Below are positions 31,423 to 39,549 of a stretch of DNA of 64,000 nt, piece after piece. Both the position numbers and the translations under genes were made by a program. Within the stretch, counting starts at the first letter, position 1; every line of letters starts with the position of its first letter. The DNA is from Glycomyces terrestris. GTDB taxonomy: Bacteria > Actinomycetota > Actinomycetes > Mycobacteriales > Micromonosporaceae. The stretch lies in contig NZ_RSEB01000001.1 in assembly GCF_003933745.1 (NCBI RefSeq), positions 248,001 through 312,000 on the forward strand. The letters run 5' to 3'. The notes beneath the pieces are model-generated. The model worked only from the letters and a program-made list of their open reading frames with translations, was not told the origin of the DNA and ran no database searches.

Positions 31423-32682
31423 TTGGACACCACACCTCGAGTGCTCGTCGTCGGCGGCGGCCTGGCCGGCATGGAGACGCTCTTCGCCCTGCGCCAGCGC
31501 CTGGGCGACCGGGTCGACCTGACCCTGGTCACCGACCGGGACGACTTCGAGTTCCGACCGAGCACGGTCTACGTGCCCTTCGGCGGCGCCGAAGACGACC
31601 TGCGGATCCCGGTCGCCGTCCCCGCCGAACGGCAGGGGATCACGGTGCGGCGCGGCGAAGTCGCCTGGGTCGAGACCGAACCCAAGCGGCTCGCGCTCAC
31701 CGACGGATGCACCCTCGACTACGACTACCTCGTCCTGGCCACCGGCGCCGCGATGCGACCCGAGCGGGTCCCGGGGCTCGCCGAACACGCCCACCTGGTC
31801 GGTTCCCTCGAGCAGATGCGCGAACTCGGCCGGACGCTCCGGCGCGTGCGCGACGCGGCCGTGGACGGGTCCCCGCAGCACGTCCTGTTCCTGGTGCCGC
31901 CGGGCAACGCCTGGCCGGGCCCGGTGTACGAGCTCGCGTTCATGCTCGAGACGTGGCTGCGGCGCTCGCGGGTGCGCGACCTGGTGTGCCTGACGTTCGC
32001 GACGTTCGAAGACCGCTACCTGGAGGCGCTGGGCACCGGACTGCACCCGGTCATCGGCGAGGAGTTCGCCGACCGCGGCATCATCAGCCGGGCCCGCGCG
32101 GTGGTGACCGGCGTCGAACCGAACCTGGTCCGCTTCGCCGACGGGACGGCGCACACCTTCGACGTGCTCGTCTCCTCCGCGCCCCACACCGCCGCCGTCG
32201 ACTACGAGGGCCTGCCGAAGGACCTGAACGGGTTCCTGCTGACCGAACCGCAGACCCGCCGGGTCCGGTGCACCGACGTCGTCTACGCCCCCGGCGACGC
32301 CGGAGACTTCCCCGTCAAGCTCGGCTACCTCTCACTGCTCCAAGCGGACGCGGTCGCCGACGACATCACCGCACGGATCGACCCCGCCGCGGTCGGCGAA
32401 CCGCGGCGGTTCGACCCGGTCGGCATGTTCGTCCTCGAGATGCTCGACGAGGCGGTGTACGCGCGCACGCCCTTGGCACTGACCGGGGAGCCCGACCGCG
32501 CCCGGGACGGGCGGCGCGTGGGCGTCTCCCCCATCTGGCACCTGGGCAAGAAGACCCTCGGCGTCTACCTGCCGCAGCAGTTCCGGGCCGGCCGGCCCGT
32601 CCACGGCGGCCTCCATCAACAAGCGGTCGCCCTGGGCCTGCAGGGCCTCTCGACGACCTGGTCGGACCGAGTGACGGAGTGA
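31423..32682 (+). CDS. FAD-dependent oxidoreductase (SQR/NDH-2-like)
   Basis: A 419-residue paralogue of the gene at 11489-12592. It has VLVVGGGLAGMET at the N-terminus, YDYLVLATGAAMRPERVPGLAEHAH, and the FAD motif VYAPGDAGDFPVKLGYLSLLQADAVADDI. The TTG at 31423 is preferred over GTG 31396 because GGGAGG sits 5 nt upstream and the N-terminus then aligns with the paralogue. No redox-active Cys pair is seen: the position equivalent to the paralogue's NMCSAP reads NAWPGP. It probably passes electrons from an unknown donor to quinone. About 50 residues longer than its paralogue, with an insert near 340-375. Confidence 0.75.
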   Translation: MDTTPRVLVVGGGLAGMETLFALRQRLGDRVDLTLVTDRDDFEFRPSTVYVPFGGAEDDLRIPVAVPAERQGITVRRGEVAWVETEPKRLALTDGCTLDYDYLVLATGAAMRPERVPGLAEHAHLVGSLEQMRELGRTLRRVRDAAVDGSPQHVLFLVPPGNAWPGPVYELAFMLETWLRRSRVRDLVCLTFATFEDRYLEALGTGLHPVIGEEFADRGIISRARAVVTGVEPNLVRFADGTAHTFDVLVSSAPHTAAVDYEGLPKDLNGFLLTEPQTRRVRCTDVVYAPGDAGDFPVKLGYLSLLQADAVADDITARIDPAAVGEPRRFDPVGMFVLEMLDEAVYARTPLALTGEPDRARDGRRVGVSPIWHLGKKTLGVYLPQQFRAGRPVHGGLHQQAVALGLQGLSTTWSDRVTE

Positions 32683-32710
32683 CCTTCGGGCCTTCGTGCC
32701 GATTACTCCA

Positions 32711-32740
32711 GGCGGCCGTCTCCCTCGCGAGACGGCCGCC
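32711..32740 (+). terminator. Terminator after the FAD oxidoreductase
   Basis: GGCGGCCGTCTC (32711-32722) pairs perfectly with GAGACGGCCGCC (32729-32740), 6-nt loop, followed by GTTCTGCT. It starts 29 nt after the stop codon. Confidence 0.75.
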
Positions 32741-32768
32741 GTTCTGCTGTCCGCCGCCGGCTCGCCGC

Positions 32769-32783
32769 GGGACCTTCGTCCCC
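32769..32783. promoter_or_regulatory. DevR-like box upstream of the DoxX-like gene
   Basis: GGGACCTTCGTCCCC inside a longer GCGGGAC...GTCCCCGC palindrome; two mismatches to the DevR consensus. It lies 96 nt before the DoxX-like ATG. Confidence 0.55.
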
Positions 32784-32879
32784 GCAAGACCCGCCTTCGG
32801 ACCTCTCGAAACCCGGCGTGGACTGCGGTTTCCTTGAACTGTCACCGGATACGGTGCCCGAATCGAAAGGAACAGTCCG

Positions 32880-33404
32880 ATGGCCACCGTCAACGCCACT
32901 GAGCGAGCCGCCACCACGACCACCGCCGTCGCCTACGTCTGGGCCGGCCTGCGCATCGCCCTGGGCTGGGTCTTCCTGTGGGCCTTCCTCGACAAGACCT
33001 TCGGCCTCGGCTTCGCCACCGCGAAGGAGGCCGCCTGGCTCGAAGGAGGGAGCCCGACCGAGGGCTTCCTGACCCACGGCACCAAGGGCCCGTTCGCCGA
33101 GTTCTACCAGGGCATGGCCGGCAACGCCTTCGCCGACTGGCTCTTCATGGCCGGCCTGCTGGGCATCGGCCTCGCCCTCATCCTCGGCATCGGCATGCGC
33201 ATCGCCGCCGCCGCCGGCGCCCTGCTGCTGGTCCTGATGTGGACGGCCGCCCTGTGGCCGGAGAACAACCCGTTCATGGACGACCACCTCGTCTACGCCG
33301 GCCTCCTCGTCGGCCTCGCCCTCGCTCGAGCCGAGGACACCCTCGGCCTGGGCAAGACCTGGGGCGAGCTCCCCATCGTCAAGCAGAACCGCTGGCTCAA
33401 GTAA
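32880..33404 (+). CDS. DoxX/DoxD-family membrane protein
   Basis: A 174-residue membrane protein with four hydrophobic helices (about 18-38, 85-108, 110-128, 138-155). The start RIALGWVFLWAFLDKTFGLGF and the central GMAGNAFADWLFMAGLLGIGLALILGIGMRIAAAAGALLLVLMW are typical of DoxX-type proteins, which include the thiosulphate:quinone oxidoreductase subunit DoxD and redox-stress proteins of actinobacteria. ATG 32880 follows GAAAGGAAC. It closes the DevR-box island; its terminator follows the stop. A role in quinone-linked redox balance is inferred. Confidence 0.75.
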   Translation: MATVNATERAATTTTAVAYVWAGLRIALGWVFLWAFLDKTFGLGFATAKEAAWLEGGSPTEGFLTHGTKGPFAEFYQGMAGNAFADWLFMAGLLGIGLALILGIGMRIAAAAGALLLVLMWTAALWPENNPFMDDHLVYAGLLVGLALARAEDTLGLGKTWGELPIVKQNRWLK

Positions 33405-33420
33405 CTCCAGTGGAACCGAA

Positions 33421-33450
33421 GCGGGCCGCGACCTTCCGGGCGCGGCCCGC
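33421..33450 (+). terminator. Terminator of the DoxX-like gene
   Basis: GCGGGCCGCG (33421-33430) and CGCGGCCCGC (33441-33450) form a perfect 10-bp stem with a 10-nt loop, followed by TCTTG. Confidence 0.75.
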
Positions 33451-33553
33451 TCTTGCGATCCTCGAGTCATCCGACGCACTCTGCGTTGATCCCCGGTGAG
33501 ACCTCGGTTAGGTACGGCTGCGGGTCCACCAGGATTACAACCACGTCGAGATC

Positions 33554-33745
33554 CTAACTCGGCCATTCCCATGCGAGTCCGTACCGACGCCCCGGGCGGA
33601 GCGCTGAGAACGACACCTCGACGCGGGTGGTGTCCGAGACGTCCAGGTTGGGGTGCAGGTCCGGGTCCGGTGGAGGAACAAAGCGGGTCGCACCCTCATT
33701 CCGCCAGAGCCGCACTGGACGAACTCCACTGAACTCGAACCTCAT
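33554..33745 (-). pseudogene. Truncated ORF next to an IS remnant
   Basis: A 63-residue reading frame (MRFEFSGVRPVRLWRNEG...) ending RPGRRYGLAWEWPS. It reads like the end of a real protein rather than random frame (balanced hydrophobic and charged residues, beta-like pattern) but matches nothing I recognise. It starts directly after the IS3 OrfA remnant, so its 5' part was probably lost by insertion and deletion. Confidence 0.35.
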
Positions 33746-33754
33746 GTGCAACTC

Positions 33755-33829
33755 TTACGTCCGACCGGTCTGGACGACCATCTCCACGGCCTCGTACTGC
33801 GGACTGAACTTCCGGCGTCTGGCGGGCAT
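33755..33829 (-). mobile_element. IS3-family OrfA transposase remnant
   Basis: ATG at 33829 begins MPARRRKFSPQYEAVEMVVQ, then TGRT and a TAA after 24 codons. This is the N-terminal start of an IS3-type OrfA (usual form K-F-S-P-E-Y-K-x-E-A-V-x-M-V), with two residues missing in the middle. GAGAGGA precedes the ATG as in intact IS3 elements. The rest of OrfA and all of OrfB are gone. Confidence 0.6.
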
Positions 33830-34073
33830 GGACGCGATCCTCTCAAATCAGGAACCGTGTCCAATATCCTTGTCACACCGCAAACGAGGTGTTTCGGGCA
33901 TCGCGGTGGAGTGCGCCGGTGACGGCGTTGACGTTCGGCCGGGTGGAGGCCGGGACGCCGTGCGCTTCGTAGGCCGAGCGGAAAAGGCCGCAGGTGACAG
34001 GGGCTGGGTGACCCGCACGTGGCCGCAGCAGTGGCAGCTGTGCGACCGAAGCTCCGGAGCCGGGAGACGTGAG

Positions 34074-34099
34074 ACGGCCGGACCAAGAGGTCCGGCCGT
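34074..34099 (-). terminator. Terminator of the surface protein gene
   Basis: ACGGCCGGACC (34074-34084) pairs with GGTCCGGCCGT (34089-34099), AAGA loop, 11-bp perfect stem, 40 nt beyond the stop codon at 34140. Confidence 0.7.
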
Positions 34100-34139
34100 C
34101 ATCTCGATCCGGGACTCGCGCGTCCGGACTCGATAACCC

Positions 34140-36221
34140 TTACTCGATCACGGTCTCCGCTCCTCGGCGGCGGCTGAGCAGGAGCATCGCGATGCCTCCG
34201 AGGCACCCGGCGAGGGCGACGACGGCGATCGGCAACACCGCGACGCCGGTCCGCGTCAGGCTCTTGTCGATCGGCAGCGGTTCGACCTCGACGGCCACTT
34301 CGCTGACGGGCGATTCGACCTGCTCGCCGTGCGGGTCCTCGCCGGCGGCGACCGCCGCATTGGTGATCGAGCCGGCCACGGCGTCAGCCCGCTGGACCTC
34401 GTACGTCGCGGTGCACATCAGCGTCTCGCCGGGTGCGAGGGTCGCCGGGGCCGCCGGGTCGCATTCGAGCTCGGACAACTCGCCGGAACCGGAGAACGCG
34501 GTCTCCTCGACCTCGACGCCGCTCACCGTGACGTTGCCGTCGTTCTCGACGGTGAAGGTGTAGGCGACCGTGTCGCCGACCTCGACTTCGTCGGCACTGG
34601 CCGTCTTGGTCAGTGCCAGTGACGGCGTCTGCTCGAACTCCACCGCGGTCTCGTCCTCGACCGGCGGGAGCGGGTTCCCCTTCGGGTCGTCGCCGGTCGC
34701 GGTGGCGGAGTTGGTGACACTGCCCCTGTCCACATCGCTCTGCTGGACCACGTACGTCGCCGTACACGTCAGCGCCTCACCCGGCGCTAGCGTCACCGGA
34801 GCAGCGATGTCGCACTCCAGTGCGGACAGGTCGCCTGCTCCGGAGAAGTCGCCTTCGCTGATCGCCACGTCGGTGAGCGCCACATTGCCGGTGTTGGTCG
34901 CGACGAACGAGTACGTGAGCGTCTCGCCGGCCGTCGCGCTGTCGCCCTCGACGGTCTTCTCGAGGGTCAGCTCCGGGTCGTTCGGGAGGAACTCCACAAC
35001 GGCAGGGTCGGGCGGATCGAGCCCGACGAGATTCGTGAAGTTGTCGGGGCCGTTCTCGTAGACCGCGGCGGCCGAGGAGGTGACGTCGACGGTGATGGTG
35101 CACGAGACCGCCCCCGCCTCGAACTCCCCGTCCGCGACGAGGATCTCCGAGCCCCCGGCCGCGGCCTGCACGTTCGCGGTGCAGGTGCCTCCGATGTTGG
35201 GCGTGTCCGCGACGACCAGGCCGGCGGGCAGCGCGTCGGTGAAGCCCCAGCCCTTCTTCGCGGCGAGTTCCGCGGTGTTGGTGACCGTCAGCGTCAGCGT
35301 CGAGACGCCGCCGACGAACTCCGTCTCCGGTGAGAAGGACTTGTCGAGGTGCGGCGAGACGTCGAGGACCTTGATGTTGTCGTAGGCGCCGTCGTTGCCG
35401 ATCCCGTTGCCGGTCTCGTTGCGCATGACGATCCCCAGCTCGCCGCCTTCGACGAGCAGGGACGAGTCGGCGGCGAAGGTCCCCACCCACACGTCGCGCG
35501 TCTGGCCGTTCTGCGCGGGCACGGTCATGAACTTCGTACGGGGATCTGCGCAGGGGTCGATCGCGCTGTCGGAGACGGGGATCTCTTCTCCGCCCTCTTT
35601 GACGAGGTAGAAGCGGAGCAGCGGGTGGGTCACCCAGCAGTTCACCGCGGCGGCGTCGACCGAGAACGTGATGAACCGGTTGGCGGCCTGGAGGTTCAGC
35701 ATGCTCTCGGTCTGAAACATGACCAGGTTGTCGCCGCCGGAGCTCGCGGTGTACGAGGTGGCGGCGGCGTTCGTCGCCGGATCGGCCGCACCGGCGTTGG
35801 CGCCGAGCGCGTACGCGAGCGCGGTCGCGGTGTTGTAGGAGTCGGCCGGCAGTCCGTCGTTGAGGCAGTCCTGCGGGTCCTTGGGGCTCGTTTGGTCGAA
35901 GATGAAGCCGTTGCAGTTCGGTCGGCTGATCCAGTACGGGTCCCCGGTGTACGTCATCCCCATCGCGCCGGTGTACTCCGTCAGCAGCATGTTGGAGCCG
36001 GTCGCGCGGTTCTCGAAGTTCTCCTCGTAGAGGAGTTCGGCCGCTTCGGGCACCCCCGGTTCGGCGGTGGCCGCCGAGGGAGGCGCGCTGAGGACGAGCG
36101 TCCCTCCGAGCATCACGGCGAGCAGTGCGACCTGCAGCGATCGCTGGGCCGGCGCCGACTGGGCCGAAGGCTCGTCCGATCGTCCCCGATGGGCGGGGCC
36201 CGGCTTTCTTGGCGTATCCAC
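34140..36221 (-). CDS. Secreted cell-surface protein with DUF11-like repeats
   Basis: The GTG at 36221 (GAGGG 5 nt upstream) gives 693 residues and is preferred over the frame opening at 36314. A long signal peptide has a basic N-region and hydrophobic core LQVALLAVMLGGTLVLSA with an Ala-rich cleavage site. Then a lectin-like N-domain (about 60-290), followed by three or more Ig-like repeats with the DUF11 style TLTLTVTNTAELAAKKG, LTYSFVATNTGNVALTDV and VAYTFTVENDGNVTVSGV, each ending in a LAPGE-L-x-CTATY motif. The C-terminus has SLTRTG, a hydrophobic helix and RRR, close to an LPxTG sorting signal but with Thr for Pro. Likely envelope-anchored; ligand unknown. Confidence 0.75.
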   Translation of the reverse strand: MDTPRKPGPAHRGRSDEPSAQSAPAQRSLQVALLAVMLGGTLVLSAPPSAATAEPGVPEAAELLYEENFENRATGSNMLLTEYTGAMGMTYTGDPYWISRPNCNGFIFDQTSPKDPQDCLNDGLPADSYNTATALAYALGANAGAADPATNAAATSYTASSGGDNLVMFQTESMLNLQAANRFITFSVDAAAVNCWVTHPLLRFYLVKEGGEEIPVSDSAIDPCADPRTKFMTVPAQNGQTRDVWVGTFAADSSLLVEGGELGIVMRNETGNGIGNDGAYDNIKVLDVSPHLDKSFSPETEFVGGVSTLTLTVTNTAELAAKKGWGFTDALPAGLVVADTPNIGGTCTANVQAAAGGSEILVADGEFEAGAVSCTITVDVTSSAAAVYENGPDNFTNLVGLDPPDPAVVEFLPNDPELTLEKTVEGDSATAGETLTYSFVATNTGNVALTDVAISEGDFSGAGDLSALECDIAAPVTLAPGEALTCTATYVVQQSDVDRGSVTNSATATGDDPKGNPLPPVEDETAVEFEQTPSLALTKTASADEVEVGDTVAYTFTVENDGNVTVSGVEVEETAFSGSGELSELECDPAAPATLAPGETLMCTATYEVQRADAVAGSITNAAVAAGEDPHGEQVESPVSEVAVEVEPLPIDKSLTRTGVAVLPIAVVALAGCLGGIAMLLLSRRRGAETVIE

Positions 36222-36348
36222 GTTTCCCTCGTCTTCATTCGCGCACAGCGCAGTTCCAGTGGAGCTGCGGAAGCCAGTGAGCGGCTTGCAATGAAAGGCC
36301 CGCTCCGCTGGCAATCAGATGTCCGGAAAGCACCGGAATGCTGAGCTG

Positions 36349-36375
36349 ATATTAGAGGAAACAAGGGGTGTCCAA
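36349..36375 (-). promoter_or_regulatory. Possible promoter of the surface protein gene
   Basis: Minus strand TTGGAC (36375-36370) and TAATAT (36354-36349) with a 15-nt spacer, in an AT-richer patch about 128 nt before the GTG start. The spacer is short, so this is tentative. Confidence 0.3.
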
Positions 36376-36738
36376 TGCGAATCCGGGATGGAGGACTCAG
36401 CGAAGTCGAGCAAAAAATGACCGACACTGAGCGGGTGGGAGGCGCCGGTCGGCGGCGGCTTTGAGCTGCGGGGCGGGGCGACCGCCTCCCGCCATACGAC
36501 CTGCTGCAGGTCGGGCTCGGGCTCGCAGGCCGCGATGGCCGCGTTCATCACCGGGTCACGCCTCGCCCTGTCTCCGGGTCCGCTCGGGCGTGGTTCCCCT
36601 CAGGACGATGCCGGGCTCGAACTCCACGATTCGGCGCTCGCCCTCAGGTGGCATCAGCGGGGGCCGGCAGAGCGCGTCAACCGAGGCATCCCGGTTCATC
36701 GAGACAAGGCGAATTACAAGCGAGAGCTGGCTACGACG
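36376..36738. other. Intergenic stretch without a confident gene
   Basis: Two short minus-strand ORFs occur (36556-36699, 47 codons, MNRDASVDALC...; and 36315-36548, 77 codons, MNAAIAACEPEP...) but neither has a clear ribosome site or recognisable similarity. They may be debris of a lost gene. Confidence 0.35.
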
Positions 36739-36739
36739 A

Positions 36740-36776
36740 AGCCCCAGACCGGGGACTTCGTCCCTGGTCTGGGGCT
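36740..36776 (-). terminator. Long hairpin terminator after tRNA-Pro
   Basis: AGCCCCAGACC pairs with GGTCTGGGGCT, continued through a G-U pair and GGGAC/GTCCC to a 3-nt loop: a 17-bp stem just 5 nt past the tRNA 3' end. Confidence 0.75.
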
Positions 36777-36781
36777 AACGG

Positions 36782-36855
<74 letters not shown>

Positions 36856-36937
36856 TTGTGCCGCGTTGCCGCGGCGGTGACAACTGTAGCTCATGGCCCC
36901 GGGGGCCTCTGAGGCGAGGTCCCCCGTGTGAGACGGG

Positions 36938-38347
36938 CTATTTGCGTTTGTCTTTTTTGCGGGATTCGCGGGGTTTGACGACCAGTTCGATGGGCGTCCC
37001 CGGGAAGCCGAAGTCCTCGCGGAGCTTGCGCTGGATGAACTTGAGGTACTGCTTCTCGAACGGTGCGTTCGTGAAGAGGATGAAGCGCGGAGGCTCGGCG
37101 GCGGCCTGGGTGGCGTAGATGACCTTCGGGGCCTTGCCCGAGCGGGTCGGGTGCGGGGTGGCGGCCTGGAGGGTGGAGATCCACTGGTTCAGCTCGCCGG
37201 TGGTGATGCGCTGGCCCCAGCCTTCGAGGGCGACGCGGAGGGACCGGGCGATCTTCTCCACGGCGCGGCCGGTCAGGGCCGAGACGTTCACGCGCGGGGC
37301 CCACGAGACCTGGCCGAGTTCGCGGTCGATCTCCTTCTCCAGGTAGTAGCGCCGGTCGTCGTCGACCAGGTCCCACTTGTTGAAGGCGAGGACGAGGGCG
37401 CGGCCGGACTCGACCACCTGGGTGAGGACCCGCTGGTCCTGCTCGCTGATCGGCTCGGAGGCGTCGAGGAGCACGAGGGCGACCTCGGCGGCCTCCACGG
37501 CCGCTTCCGTGCGCAGGGCCGCGTAGTACTCGGTGCCGGAGGCGAACTTGACGCGCTTGCGCAGGCCCGCGGTGTCGACCAGGATCCAGTCCTCGCCGTC
37601 GATCTCGACCACGGAGTCGACGGGGTCGACGGTGGTGCCGGCGACGTTGTCGACGACGGCGCGGTCCTCGCCGGCGATGCGGTTGAGCAGGCTCGACTTG
37701 CCCACGTTGGGCCGCCCGACCAGGGCGATGCGGCGCGGGCCGCGCTCCTTGAGCTTGCCGGTGGGCTCCTCGGGGAACGCCCAGATGATCTTGTCGAGCA
37801 GGTCGCCGGAGTTGCGGCCGTGCAGGGCCGAGATCGGGAACGGCTCGCCCAGGCCCAGGCTCCACAGCTCGTGGATCTCGGCCTCCTGGCGCTCGGAGTC
37901 GACCTTGTTCGCCACCAGGATGACCGGCTTGCGGGTCGAGCGCAGGATGCGCACGGCCGCCTCGTCGGCGTCGGTCGGGCCCACGCGGGCGTCGACCACG
38001 AAGACGATGACGTCGGCGGTGCGCATCGCGAGTTCGGCCTGGAAGGCGATCGCCTTGGCCATGCCCTCGGCGTCGGGGTCCCAGCCGCCGGTGTCGACCA
38101 GGCTGAACTGCTTGCCGGCCCACTCCGCGTCGTAGGCGATGCGGTCGCGGGTCACGCCCGGCTCGTCCTGGACGACCGCGGCGCGGCGGCCCAGGATGCG
38201 GTTGACCAGGGTCGACTTGCCCACGTTGGGGCGGCCGACCACGGCCACCGTCGGGACCGGGTCGCGGTCGGTGTCGGTCTCGTCGAGGTCGAACTCCTCG
38301 AATTCGACCTCGAAGTCGTCGTCGGCCCAGGTCGGTTCGTCACTCAT
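36938..38347 (-). CDS. der: GTPase Der (EngA), ribosome assembly
   Basis: A 469-residue tandem-GTPase protein needed for 50S subunit maturation. First G domain: G1 GRPNVGKST (38-46), DTGGWD, NKVD; second: GRPNVGKSS (211-219), DTAGLRKRVKF, NKWDL; C-terminal KH-like domain with the basic end KPRESRKKDKRK. An acidic N-terminal extension of about 30 residues is common in actinobacteria. ATG 38347 overlaps the cmk stop by 8 nt, so the two are coupled. Confidence 0.96.
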   Translation of the reverse strand: MSDEPTWADDDFEVEFEEFDLDETDTDRDPVPTVAVVGRPNVGKSTLVNRILGRRAAVVQDEPGVTRDRIAYDAEWAGKQFSLVDTGGWDPDAEGMAKAIAFQAELAMRTADVIVFVVDARVGPTDADEAAVRILRSTRKPVILVANKVDSERQEAEIHELWSLGLGEPFPISALHGRNSGDLLDKIIWAFPEEPTGKLKERGPRRIALVGRPNVGKSSLLNRIAGEDRAVVDNVAGTTVDPVDSVVEIDGEDWILVDTAGLRKRVKFASGTEYYAALRTEAAVEAAEVALVLLDASEPISEQDQRVLTQVVESGRALVLAFNKWDLVDDDRRYYLEKEIDRELGQVSWAPRVNVSALTGRAVEKIARSLRVALEGWGQRITTGELNQWISTLQAATPHPTRSGKAPKVIYATQAAAEPPRFILFTNAPFEKQYLKFIQRKLREDFGFPGTPIELVVKPRESRKKDKRK

Positions 38348-39017
38348 CGATGTCCCTGTTGTTCAGCAAGGCCAGGATCTTGGCCACTACCTCCACGATC
38401 GGCAGCGCCGTGGAGTCGATCACCACGGCCCCCTCGGGGGCCTCCAGGGGCTTGGTGGTCTTCGAGTCGGCGGTGTCGCGCCGCTCGAGGTCCTTCTTGG
38501 TGGCGTCGGCGTCGGCGCCGTTCTCGGCGGCGCGGCGCTTGGCGCGCTCGACGGGGTCCGCGGTGAGGTAGACCTTGACGTCGGCGTCGGGGGCGACCAC
38601 CTCGACGATGTCGCGGCCCTCGACCACGATGCCCTGCTTCGCCTCGGCGATGATCCGGCGCTGCTCCTCGATGAGGAACCTGCGGACCGTCTTGTTGCCG
38701 GCCACGGCCGAGACGGCCTTGGTGACCTCCTCGCCGCGGATCGCGGCGTCGGCGTCCTCGCCGTCCACGCGCGTGAACGGGTCGGCGGGGTCGGTGCCGA
38801 ACTCGAGCTTGGCGTTCTTCACCGTCTTGGTGACCTGCGCGGCCTGGGTGGGCTCGACGCCGGCCTTGAGGACGGCCAGGGTCGCCGCGCGGTACATGGC
38901 GCCGGTGTCGAGGTACGCGGCGTCGATCGCGGTCGCGAGGGTCTTGGACACCGTCGACTTCCCGGCCCCGGACGGACCGTCGATGGCGACGACCGGTCCG
39001 CTCTTCTGCTCAGGCAT
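38340..39017 (-). CDS. cmk: Cytidylate kinase
   Basis: A 225-residue CMP/dCMP kinase. P-loop IDGPSGAGKST near residue 13-23, the YLDTGAMYRAATLAVL nucleotide-binding segment, and VVEGRDIVEVVAPDADVKVYLTADP. It phosphorylates CMP for nucleic-acid synthesis. It is upstream of and coupled to der, the conserved actinobacterial pair. Confidence 0.95.
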   Translation of the reverse strand: MPEQKSGPVVAIDGPSGAGKSTVSKTLATAIDAAYLDTGAMYRAATLAVLKAGVEPTQAAQVTKTVKNAKLEFGTDPADPFTRVDGEDADAAIRGEEVTKAVSAVAGNKTVRRFLIEEQRRIIAEAKQGIVVEGRDIVEVVAPDADVKVYLTADPVERAKRRAAENGADADATKKDLERRDTADSKTTKPLEAPEGAVVIDSTALPIVEVVAKILALLNNRDIDE

Positions 39018-39124
39018 GTCGGCTCCGTTTCTTCAAGTGCAAACCCCGCAAACCTACATCATGCCAAGTCACGCGCCGTCTCCACGGCGAACGCCGCCCG
39101 GCCGAGGGGGTCCACACTGTCGCG

Positions 39125-39496
39125 CTAGCGGTCCACGACCCGCGCCCCCAGCGGCCACAGCGCGAGCGGGATCATCTTCCAGTTCGCCACCGCCAGCGGG
39201 ATGCCGATGACGGTGACGGCCTGGAGGAGGCCGGTCACCAGGTGGGCCAGCGCGAGCTCCCAGCCGAACAGGACCAGCCACAGGATGTTGGCGAACAGGG
39301 TCAGGCACCCCGACTGCGGGTCGTACACGACGGTGCGACCGAAGGGCCACAGCACGTACCCGGCCAGGCGCATGTTCGCGATGCCGAACGGGATCGTCAC
39401 GATGAAGATGCAGAACACCAGGCCCGCAACGAAGTAGCCGATCGCGAGCCACAGCCCGGCGAGCACGAACCAGATGATGTTCAGAATCGTCTTCAT
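39125..39496 (-). CDS. YccF-domain membrane protein
   Basis: A 123-residue protein made of two YccF repeats, each with a hydrophobic helix pair: ILNIIWFVLAGLWLAIGYFVAG...TIPFGIANMRLAGYVLWPFGR and LFANILWLVLFGWELALAHLVTG...GIPLAVANWKMIPLALWPLGA. Found widely in bacteria as an inner-membrane protein of unknown role. It stands alone between cmk and rluB. Confidence 0.88.
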   Translation of the reverse strand: MKTILNIIWFVLAGLWLAIGYFVAGLVFCIFIVTIPFGIANMRLAGYVLWPFGRTVVYDPQSGCLTLFANILWLVLFGWELALAHLVTGLLQAVTVIGIPLAVANWKMIPLALWPLGARVVDR

Positions 39497-39549
39497 GCCG
39501 AAACCCTAACCGGGCCATGCTCTTCCCGTCGCTACAGCAGGCTGTACAG

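Larger units (their letters stand above)
33405..34139. other. Boundary region with mobile-element debris
   Basis: A 735-base stretch without an intact gene. It holds the DoxX terminator, a 63-codon truncated ORF (33554-33745), an IS3-type OrfA remnant (33755-33829) with typical IS leader sequence up to about 33890, and the terminator of the surface protein gene. Its base composition is less GC-biased than the flanks. It marks the right end of the stress island. Confidence 0.6.

Noticed and set aside
33627..34136. 169-codon plus-strand ORF in the boundary region
   Set aside because: It runs antisense through the IS remnant and a terminator hairpin and has no coding-like composition.
36315..36699. 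Two short minus-strand ORFs (47 and 77 codons)
   Set aside because: No ribosome site, no recognised similarity; kept only as a comment on the intergenic region.
36752..36764. GGGAC-TTC-GTCCC resembling a DevR box
   Set aside because: The spacing between halves is one base too short and it forms the tip of the tRNA-Pro terminator hairpin.
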